A stretch of DNA of 64,000 nt, taken from NCBI GenBank assembly GCA_007844125.1, contig CM017569.1, positions 8,150,995-8,214,994 of the forward strand, in the 5' to 3' direction. Below are positions 59,801-64,000 of this stretch, in pieces. The notes beneath the pieces were generated by a model. It worked only from the letters and a program-made list of their open reading frames with translations. It was not told the DNA's origin and did not search any database. Origin of the DNA: Sinonovacula constricta (taxonomy: Eukaryota > Mollusca > Bivalvia > Cardiida > Solecurtidae). The number at the start of each line of letters is the position of its first letter. The stretch's first letter is position 1. Both the position numbers and the translations under genes were made by a program.

Positions 59801-61956
59801 AGCCTTGCAAACTGTCTCTCTATGTTTTCCAGCTCTCTGTTCTTGTGTGTGCTGATATATTTCATTAAACATTCATCAACCGGTAGCCTGTCTTTCACTA
59901 GTGAGTGCAGATTGAAGAATTCGTCAATCTCTTCTTGTACAGACGTACTTATACTGCTGACACAGGTGTAGTCAAGGTCTGTTGGTGTGATGCTTAATGA
60001 CAGCAGACCATCATGCGTGCTTCTAAGACGCTGAAGAAGTTTTTGACCATCTGTTGATGCAAGCTGGCGAGATGTTGAAGAAGATAATCTAATGTTACCT
60101 TGATGAACTACAGACTTTAGCACACTCACTGCAGTATGTGCATCCTCCTCGGTCTTGCTGTACATATAAAGAGTGCCCTTGCAATTGTCCCATACACCTA
60201 TCACATGTCTTTTGTCAAGCTCTTTTTTCAGCAAATTTCGGATTGGTGTTTGGAAAATAAAGTTTATGCCATCTTTTTTGAATTCTGTAAAGCATAATAA
60301 AAATCTTAAAGCATAATATGTTAGGGGTGATCTATACACCACTTTATTTATGATCCTCAGTATCGCTATAGTGAGCAATCAAAGATAATATCGACCAATC
60401 TACATATTTGAGCTAGTTCATCTAATAGCAGTTAAAATAAGGTAAAGTTAATATTAAATGATTAATTAAAAAAGATTGTTTACATGACAAACAAATGTAT
60501 ATTAAGTACCTTCAACAGGTTTCCGAGGGCATGATCGGACTTGTTTTTCTATCTTGGCCAGAGTTTCATCAACAATCTGGAGACTGCCCTGAAAATGAAT
60601 ATGTATTTGTTTTCTTACATTAAAATCATAACACAAAAAAGGTTTCCTTAATCTGAAGATTATTTGATGCAATAATTTGCAATTATTGTTATTGCACACC
60701 ATAAAACCATGTGAAATCCTCTGACATTGGGCCATCTAGTCCAGGACATACATTTACAAGATGACTGTCAGCAAAAGTGTTAGTACCCTTGTCACCCTAA
60801 AGACACCTGGTTTGTCTCTACCAGGGTTTTCAACAGCAGTCTCATGGGTCACACCCAGAAACTTATCTAACTTTTCTGTCATTTGCTAACAACTTCAAGA
60901 CATATTGATAGAGATAAAGCAGCAAATAGTGAAACAGTGCAGACCCTAATCCTTAAGTGACTGATCTAAATCGACACTATTTGCCTTAATCTATTACATT
61001 CCTGCCTAGATGCTAAGATTTCATTATAGTACAATCAAATGAGATGTTTCAAAAGTTTTCAAACTATACTAACCTTTTTTAAATGTTCTATTTAGACTGC
61101 TAATTTTTTTCATACAAATTCTTTACAAAATGTATTTAAAAATTCACACACCTCCAGTGTCAATGACCTTGAATCATTGTTGAAGGTAAACTTAACACCA
61201 CTCTTTCTCAGCAGATCTGGAACCTTCAATGCATGCACTAAAGCCCACTGGTAGGATAGGAAATTCTTCGTTTTGGTGGCTGAATGCTTCTGTGCCATCA
61301 GGTCACTCTCTAACTTGGCTAACCCCTCCTTGATACTAGACACCAATGTGTCAACGAGCTGGTTGTACCCAACAACAACAATACTGGCATTGTCTTTGTT
61401 GGCAAAAACTCCAATGTCATCAGGGCTCGATATGTTCATACTTGAGAGAAGCTCTAATGTAGCCGGCCATACCTACAAGTATATGTATATAATTAATTTT
61501 GTTTTAGGGAAAACACAATTATAGTTGTAACTGTGGTTTCCATGAATTATATCAGTTTAAATAAGATGCTTTTAAATAAATCTGCATTTAAACTTACCAC
61601 ATACCTTAACACTACAATTTTGGTAAGTAGCCTTTTTTCTCTTCATGTTACTTAAAGATTCTGTTTTAGTTATTAGGATGTTAATCAAAATCTGCCTTGC
61701 CTCTTTAGCAACAGTGATTGTCTCCCCAACTTCGAGATGCTGAGTCAGTTGTGTCAAGGCTTGATGACACTTCTCTGGCCAGTCTGTTAATATCTCCCTC
61801 AAATCATCATCAACATCAACAGAATCATCAGGCTCACTGGCTGTACACACAATGGTCACCTGGCCAGTATCAGTGCCTGGCCACTCCACTCGTCCATGCA
61901 GGAGCAAGAAATTCTTCTCAACCCGATCCTTGTACTTTTTGTACCTCTTAAGAAAC
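26618..61956 (-). CDS. PARP14-like: PARP14-like protein (KH-like repeats, three macrodomains, PARP catalytic domain), 5' end outside window
   Basis: Spliced gene, 17 exons in the window: 61956-61605, 61472-61152, 60588-60510, 60284-59400, 58789-58337, 57555-57416, 55388-55155, 54918-54641, 53484-53366, 50087-49908, 44355-44170, 42566-42378, 40294-40122, 33967-33784, 30949-30813, 28258-28090, 26892-26618. All junctions are GT-AG and all phases match, giving about 1,450 residues to a TAG stop. Macrodomains (ADP-ribose binding or hydrolysis) are at about residues 505-695, 720-905 and 957-1130. The catalytic domain (ADP-ribose transfer from NAD+ to protein) is at about 1270-1450. By family it acts in the cytoplasm/nucleus in innate immune and stress responses. 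Triad: His1338 (WHGT), Tyr1368 (GVYFA), and Phe1432 at the Glu position, which predicts mono- rather than poly-ADP-ribosylation. No canonical WWE domain is visible. More N-terminal RRM/KH exons are expected above 64 kb. Confidence 0.9.
27108..27420 (+). repeat. 52-bp minisatellite in intron 16
   Basis: Six nearly identical tandem units (ctgcctgtacagtgaacaca, then tgacctgataccacccc...). They lie about 215 bp upstream of exon 17 in the gene's sense. On the sense strand each unit carries ttcactgtacag, an acceptor-like sequence. Confidence 0.97.
28090..28258 (-). CDS. PARP14-like: PARP14-like exon 16 (catalytic His)
   Basis: Acceptor catttctag, donor CAG|GTTAGT. Reads IQRIQNPNLYVRF (PARP signature N-terminal helix), then NEKWLWHGTKPDVV with the NAD-binding His, and GFNRNYNSG. 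Confidence 0.93.
28259..30812. other. Intron 15 of the PARP14-like gene
   Basis: Mostly AT-rich. It contains a 27-bp tandem duplication (ctggacccctgtttata) near 28,478-28,530 and a less AT-rich segment at 28,960-29,560 that has CpG dinucleotides and a plus-strand ORF (listed separately). Confidence 0.6.
29400..29576 (+). CDS. Possible small ORF / first exon of an intron-nested plus-strand gene
   Basis: ATG at 29,400 opens 58 codons to TAA at 29,574-29,576, with balanced composition unlike nearby AT-rich chance frames (MASKITAVRVQENDQNILDW, then ALTVDKKETFSSLFERIVTS). A possible weak donor, ACAG|GTTTAA, at about 29,552 would give an exon of about 50 codons. The sequence upstream (28,960-29,400) is richer in CpG (gcgtccgcgtgcgcg) and could be a promoter. 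It also contains a CRE-like TGACGTCA at 29,515-29,522. No domain was recognised and no downstream exon is proven; it could be a retrocopy or chance frame. Confidence 0.3.
   Translation: MASKITAVRVQENDQNILDWYALTVDKKETFSSLFERIVTSMVVKNQHQGTGLNTLLS
30813..30949 (-). CDS. PARP14-like: PARP14-like exon 15
   Basis: Acceptor tatagcag, donor AGG|GTAGGT. Reads PITWAKM, then DPEYKTVADKFQKQLPRGVV, the segment just before the PARP signature where family members have P-E-Y-x-x-V-x-x-x-F. Confidence 0.9.
31365..33735 (+). repeat. 45/48-bp minisatellite in intron 14
   Basis: About 50 units. The core is aaaacatgctgatgtgcatt followed by either tagagaagtagtccatgac (48 bp) or a 3-bp shorter spacer (45 bp), then cactggtgtg, cagtggtgtg or gagagtatg. 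Because both lengths are multiples of three, long frames stay open on the minus strand with a 15/16-residue repeat (CTSACFHT-VMDY-SK). The array lies wholly between the exon 14 donor (33,783) and exon 15, so it is intronic. Confidence 0.97.
33784..33967 (-). CDS. PARP14-like: PARP14-like exon 14 (KH-like linker)
   Basis: Acceptor ttcattgacag, donor GATG|GTAAGT. Reads KRKLKGMATSKGVNISFDKK, then NLVIHLSGFSQTVNSTMNTI, a beta-alpha pattern like the KH-type modules that precede the catalytic domain in PARP14. The acceptor is the first copy of a 48-bp tandem repeat. Confidence 0.9.
33968..34133 (+). repeat. 48-bp tandem repeat founded on the exon 14 acceptor
   Basis: Three to four units beginning exactly at the exon boundary: ctgtcaatgaacaaaatgta, then gtgtcagccaaatatgacag, then tttcatgc. 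On the sense strand every unit ends ttttgttcattgacag, identical to the true 3' splice site. Confidence 0.9.
34470..35349. mobile_element. Non-autonomous Tc1/mariner-like DNA transposon
   Basis: The ends are inverted: left CAGTTCAGCTAAGGAAGAAC, right (reverse complement) CAGTATGACTCAGGAGGAAC, and the match continues for about 30 bp. It is flanked by TA on both sides (34,468-34,469 and 35,350-35,351), as for Tc1/mariner. The 880-bp interior has further inverted pairs of gagtcact motifs. Frames at 34,583-34,780 and 34,998-35,249 show no transposase motif. Confidence 0.65.
35727..40037 (+). repeat. 40-bp minisatellite in intron 13
   Basis: About 108 tandem units of gcctgctgtgatcactctac, ataatacctttactgtgata. 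Variants cluster: ctacacaa units at about 36.2-37.1 kb, ttccctcact units at about 37.1-39.1 kb. A run starting with the ctttacataaaacattt variant at about 37,091 recurs 560 bp (14 units) later, so there is higher-order duplication. The array ends 85 bp from the exon 13 donor. Confidence 0.98.
40122..40294 (-). CDS. PARP14-like: PARP14-like exon 13 (linker after macrodomain 3)
   Basis: Acceptor ttttctag, donor ATGCAG|GTAATA. Reads SLKRKKAVKSEGDDIIVHIY, then NAKEALDKLFEVRQSEVPLT and LWNEVTDMQ. The beta-strand plus helix pattern fits a KH-like module with exon 14. Confidence 0.9.
40604..40628 (+). repeat. Poly(A) tract
   Basis: Run of about 25 A in intron 12 with no recognisable retrocopy in front of it. 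Confidence 0.9.
40766..41162 (+). repeat. 36-bp minisatellite in intron 12
   Basis: Eleven almost identical units (cataccctaatcacattatc, ctgacactacaagtat). Only a taa/tta variant separates copies, so it is recently expanded. Confidence 0.98.
42378..42566 (-). CDS. PARP14-like: PARP14-like exon 12 (macrodomain 3, C-terminal part)
   Basis: Acceptor catttcag, donor CCAG|GTATGA. Reads AQGQKPETMAKIMMDAFEEF, then LTGVLRTIKVIIFQTDMLQR, the last helix and strand of a macrodomain. Confidence 0.92.
42567..44169. other. Intron 11 of the PARP14-like gene
   Basis: AT-rich, with no array, transposon or ORF recognised. It is the only intron longer than 1.5 kb, apart from intron 15, without a minisatellite. 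Confidence 0.5.
44170..44355 (-). CDS. PARP14-like: PARP14-like exon 11 (macrodomain 3, middle)
   Basis: Acceptor tactttttag, donor ACAG|GTAAGC. Reads KLVVSSGGKLSCQKIIHM, then CLEEAHKLGLQSLAFPAIGT and G. The LAFPAIGTG motif is the phosphate-binding loop of macrodomains. Confidence 0.93.
44690..48465 (+). repeat. 46-bp minisatellite in intron 10
   Basis: About 82 units of ctggtgtaagtatgcttcaa, tagtttgtgtcaacctagac, plus a 6-bp variable end. Units with ccaacct dominate from 44.7 to 46.5 kb and units with ctgctt from 46.5 kb on, so the array has two homogenised halves. Confidence 0.98.
48468..49459. mobile_element. Non-autonomous DNA transposon with repeated subterminal motifs
   Basis: About 992 bp, with inverted ends of about 170-200 bp. 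Each end carries four diverged copies of a 33-bp motif built on CCGGACAATTCTCC...TTTGCAGGG, in opposite orientation at the two ends. The arms also share catttgttaaaca. The flanks on both sides are ttgtgtcaa (48,459-48,467 and 49,460-49,468). This could be an 8-9 bp target duplication, but it is also part of the 46-bp array unit. No transposase; the frame at 49,033-49,353 is not convincing. Confidence 0.7.
49908..50087 (-). CDS. PARP14-like: PARP14-like exon 10 (macrodomain 3, N-terminal part)
   Basis: Acceptor gtgattgtag, donor CGAG|GTATTC. Reads VGFLMVQFLQGDITKQ, then HGIVNCVQKNLNLSYGNVSK and AILTAAGNSIQQEC. GDIT keeps the adenine-contacting Asp. In the next loop the usual second Asn (VNAAN) reads Gln (VNCVQ). 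Confidence 0.92.
50115..52830 (+). repeat. 31-bp minisatellite in intron 9
   Basis: About 85 units of cacacctaattgtaagttat, actcaccattt. On the sense (minus) strand nearly every unit reads aaatgGTGAGTataac, a strong donor-like sequence, while the real exon 9 donor is CCTG|GTAATA. The array begins about 30 bp from the exon 10 acceptor and becomes regular from about 50,330. Confidence 0.97.
53130..54060 (+). mobile_element. SINE-like fragments around exon 9
   Basis: Two B-box-like sequences occur: ggttcgagtcctg near 53,188 and gggttcaagtccc near 53,960. The second is followed by a 90-bp body ending in an A/T-rich tail. A boxes are unclear. They are probably decayed tRNA-derived SINE pieces; exon 9 itself (53,366-53,484) is not part of them. 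Confidence 0.35.
53366..53484 (-). CDS. PARP14-like: PARP14-like exon 9 (basic linker)
   Basis: Acceptor tttaaactag, donor CCTG|GTAATA. The phases fix the frame as HFNPRRKGQKRKAKIVIPSA, then STHEAAGMSTDLYAQVPG. The cluster RRKGQKRKAK could be a nuclear localisation signal. The alternative open frame here (MSYHQHLGL...) conflicts with both neighbours. Confidence 0.8.
54641..54918 (-). CDS. PARP14-like: PARP14-like exon 8 (macrodomain 2, C-terminal half)
   Basis: Acceptor gttccgcag, donor TTAG|GTAAAG. Reads TKFVACCLELADQRGARSIG, FPALGTGVLGYPADTVARLM and KVLFVVWSG. FPALGTGVLGYP is a textbook macrodomain phosphate loop. Confidence 0.93.
55155..55388 (-). CDS. PARP14-like: PARP14-like exon 7 (macrodomain 2, N-terminal half)
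   Basis: Acceptor cttattgtcag, donor CAG|GTAATA. Reads VDVIVNSTNQNMDLKIGHLS, KTILTAAGPELQVEC, then SAGQLPCHWVFHG. VNSTNQN matches the VNAANxxL motif. Its acceptor is the first unit of the 49/50-bp array. Confidence 0.93.
55389..56530 (+). repeat. 49/50-bp minisatellite founded on the exon 7 acceptor
   Basis: About 23 units of ctgacaatatgtacatgtca, aaagtagggatggtc, then cttatgactggtta or cacatatgactggtta. The array begins exactly at the exon 7 boundary. On the sense strand each unit contains gacatgtac(a/t)tattgtcag, which is the true acceptor sequence. Confidence 0.97.
57416..57555 (-). CDS. PARP14-like: PARP14-like exon 6 (acidic linker into macrodomain 2)
   Basis: Acceptor aaattatttag, donor CAAAAA|GTAAGT. 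Reads DIKSIEECSEESEEENLLEG, then GNMEVSVVVGELIKQK. The GELI at the end replaces the usual GDIT of a macrodomain. Confidence 0.9.
57556..58336. other. Intron 5 of the PARP14-like gene
   Basis: Plain AT-rich intron, nothing further recognised. Confidence 0.5.
58337..58789 (-). CDS. PARP14-like: PARP14-like exon 5 (macrodomain 1, C-terminal part)
   Basis: Acceptor ccttatttcag, donor GGAG|GTAAGC. Reads GGPSVQEDCRKKLAAKGSS, GEVVITRAGWLPCQHIFHAV, LAFPIIGLGNFQYS and EELKKRF. The phosphate loop is FPIIGLGNF. Confidence 0.94.
58790..59399. other. Intron 4 of the PARP14-like gene
   Basis: Splits macrodomain 1. Nothing else recognised. Confidence 0.5.
59400..60284 (-). CDS. PARP14-like: PARP14-like exon 4 (KH-like repeats and start of macrodomain 1)
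   Basis: Largest exon, 885 nt. Acceptor tgctttacag, donor GCAG|GTTAGA. The first 250 residues hold several beta-alpha repeats of the weak KH-like kind known upstream of the macrodomains in PARP14 (for example HVIGVWDNCKGTLYMYSKTE and REFRVQGTRDGCKMTIKKLQ). The last part, VIRANLLQLAVDAIVNPSNQ and DLINSTGLGEKLIKAG, opens macrodomain 1. Its first motif lacks the usual Asp (RANLL instead of GDIT). Confidence 0.92.
60510..60588 (-). CDS. PARP14-like: PARP14-like exon 3
   Basis: Short exon of 79 nt; acceptor cattttcag, donor TGAAG|GTACTT. Reads GSLQIVDETLAKIEKQVRSC, then PRKPVEG. It supplies a helix of a KH-like module. Confidence 0.85.
60589..61151. other. Intron 2 of the PARP14-like gene
   Basis: Nothing recognised apart from normal intron sequence. 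Confidence 0.5.
61152..61472 (-). CDS. PARP14-like: PARP14-like exon 2 (KH-like module)
   Basis: Acceptor tacttgtag, donor CTGGAG|GTGTGT. Begins VWPATLELLSSMNISSPDD and continues NASIVVVGYNQLVDTLVSSI, then WALVHALKVPDLLRKSGVKF. The I-x-V-x-G-x...I pattern repeats in KH-like units. Confidence 0.9.
61605..61956 (-). CDS. PARP14-like: PARP14-like exon 1 of the window (partial gene, internal exon)
   Basis: Acceptor catttgttttag, donor GTTAAG|GTATGT. The first base completes a codon begun in an exon beyond the window. Reads FLKRYKKYKDRVEKNFLLLH, then VTIVCTASEPDDSVDVDDDL and an alpha-helical stretch. No start codon is assigned; the ATG at 61,985 lies in the intron. Confidence 0.88.
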
Positions 61957-62344
61957 CTAAAACAAATGAATTTTACAAATGGCAATCATCCTTATCCACT
62001 TTGTATATAACTGAATCAACAGAGTTATCATCATTATAGCAACTTCTAGCAAATACTAATGGAGAAAAGGAATTGGTGAGCGTGCAACTGCGAGACCTCT
62101 CAGACAGTTTGGGTTTTTGTTTCAAAGTATGGGATTAATCTACAAACATCAAATGTTTACAGCTTCTTATCATTTGGAATACTCTTACTATGCAATAAAA
62201 TGGAAGCAAGAATTTAAACTCGAGCAAACGGACAAAAGAAGTTTGTATCCACGCTATGGGCTTCACTCAACCCTCTCAATGAAAAGCTTTTTGTGCTTCT
62301 GTGTATACAACCACTACATAATAACTGTGTTACTTTCATCTTAC

Positions 62345-64000
62345 TATAATAACACTACCACATAACTCTCACTTAACTATCACATTATTATCACATCACT
62401 CACAGCCTACTATCATACCACTGTCACATCACTCAGAGCCTTCTATAATACCACTGTCACATCACTCACAGCCTACTATCATACCACTGTCACATCACTA
62501 ACAGCCCACTATCATACCACTGTCACATCACTCAGAGCCTTCTATCATACCACTGTCACATCACTAACAGCCCACTATCATACCACTGTCACATCACTCA
62601 CAGCCTACTATCATACCACTGTCACATCACTCACAGCCCACTATAATACCACTGTCACATCACTCACGGCCAACTATCATACCATTATCACATCACTCAC
62701 AGCCCACTATCATACCACTGTCACATCACTCACAGCCTACTATCATACCACTGTCACATCACTCAAAGCCTTCTATCATACCACTGTCACATCACTCACA
62801 GCCCACTATCATACCACTGTCTCATCACTCACAGCCCACTATCATTACACTGTCACATCACTCACAGCCCACTATCATATCACTCACGGCCCACTATCAT
62901 ACAACTGTCACATCACTCACAGCCTACTATCATGCCCACTATCATACCACTGTCACATCACTCACAGCCCATTATCATACCACTGTCACATCACTCAGCC
63001 TACTATAATACCACTGTCACATCACTCACAGCCTACTATCATACCACTGTCACATCACTCACAGCCTACTATCATACCACTGTCACATCACTCACAGCCC
63101 ACTATCATACCACTGTCACATCACTCACAGCCTACTATCATACCACTGTCACATCACTCACAGCCAACTATCATACCACTGTCACATCACTCACAGCCTA
63201 CTATCATACCACTGTCACATCACTCATAGCCCACTATCATACCACTGTCACATCACTCACAGCCTACTATCACACCACTGTCACATCACTCACAGCCTAC
63301 TATCATACCACTGTCACATCACTCACAGCCTACTTTCATACCACTGTCACATCACTAACAGCCTACTTTCATACCACTGTCACATCACTCACAGCCGACT
63401 ATCATACCACTGTCACATCACTCACAGCCTTCTTTCATACCACTGTCACATCACTCACAGCCTACTATCATACCACTGTCACATCACTCACAGCCTTCTA
63501 TCATACCACTGTCACATCACTCACAGCCTACTATCATACCACTGTCACATCACTCACAGCCCACTATCATACCACTGTCACATCACTCACAGCCCACTAT
63601 CATACCACTGTCACATCACTCACAGCCTATTATCATACCACTGTCACATCACTCACAGCCTACTATCATACCACTGTCACATCATTCACAGCCTACTATA
63701 ATACCACTGTCACATCACTCACAGCCCACTATCATACCACTGTCACGTCACTCACAGCCTACTATCCTACCACTGTCACATCACTCACAGCCTACTATCA
63801 TACCACTGTCACATCACTCACAGCCCACTAAATGTATCATACCACTGTCACATCACTCACAGTCTACTATCAAACCACTGTCACATCACTCACCGCCTTC
63901 TATCATACCACTGTCACATCACTCACAGCCTTCTATCATACCACTGTCACATCACTCACAGCCTTCTATCATACCAATGTCACATCACTCACGGCCCACT
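62345..64000 (+). repeat. 33-bp minisatellite in the upstream intron, runs off the window
   Basis: About 50 units of tatcataccactgtcacatc, actcacagcctac. The period is a multiple of three, which keeps a 299-residue plus-strand frame open (62,932-63,831, repeat of about YYHTTVTSLTA). On the gene's sense strand each unit carries ctGTGAGTgatg and gatgtgacag, resembling a donor and an acceptor. Location inside an intron is inferred from exon 1 lying below it with an open 5' phase. Confidence 0.95.

Noticed and set aside
62932..63831. 299-codon plus-strand frame as a real protein
   Set aside because: It is a pure minisatellite translation, with no non-repeat flanking coding sequence and no known domain.

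Overview
The window is AT-rich eukaryotic DNA with small phase-consistent exons, long introns, a tRNA-derived SINE, two decayed Ty3/gypsy-type elements, one non-LTR retrotransposon and a very high minisatellite load. Together with a PARP14-type gene this suggests an invertebrate metazoan. A bivalve-like mollusc is my best guess, but that is inference and no diagnostic marker fixes the species.

Layout. 1-4.2 kb: 3' part of a frameshifted non-LTR retrotransposon on the plus strand (endonuclease C-terminus, reverse transcriptase, C-terminal Cys/His knuckle) with retroelement 3' tails. 5.1-5.4 kb: a short minus-strand ORF with a SAP-like motif. 7.2-11.8 kb: minus-strand Ty3/gypsy remnant (CCHC knuckle, protease, RT, RNase H, integrase). 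Its integrase/pol reading is interrupted at 7,905-8,652 by a solo-LTR-like insertion carrying two perfect heat-shock-element motifs. 11.8-17.5 kb: a second, plus-strand Ty3/gypsy remnant with a recognisable 5' LTR, TATA box, polyA signal and primer-binding site. Its body is broken by stops and frameshifts. 17.9-22.3 kb: diverged repeat units in a large inverted arrangement around an AT-rich interior that holds a tRNA-derived SINE. 24.5-25.5 kb: a 28-bp minisatellite.

26.6-62 kb: the 3' part of one minus-strand gene of the PARP14 type. I reconstructed 17 exons (61,956 down to 26,618). Every junction uses GT-AG and every intron phase agrees, giving about 1,450 residues ending in a stop. The order is KH-like repeats, macrodomain 1, macrodomain 2, a basic linker, macrodomain 3, a KH-like linker, then a PARP catalytic domain with His and Tyr but no catalytic Glu. 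The 5' exons lie beyond the window.

The most unusual structure is in the introns of this gene. Nine separate minisatellite families (periods of about 31, 33, 36, 40, 45/48, 46, 48, 49/50 and 52 bp) fill roughly 17 kb of them. In two introns the array starts exactly at a true 3' splice site, so the acceptor itself is the founding repeat: exon 7 (about 23 copies) and exon 14 (3-4 copies). In a third, the 31-bp unit carries a strong donor-like GTGAGT in nearly every copy. Two non-autonomous DNA transposons also sit in these introns: a Tc1/mariner-like one at 34.5-35.3 kb and one with 33-bp subterminal repeats at 48.5-49.5 kb.
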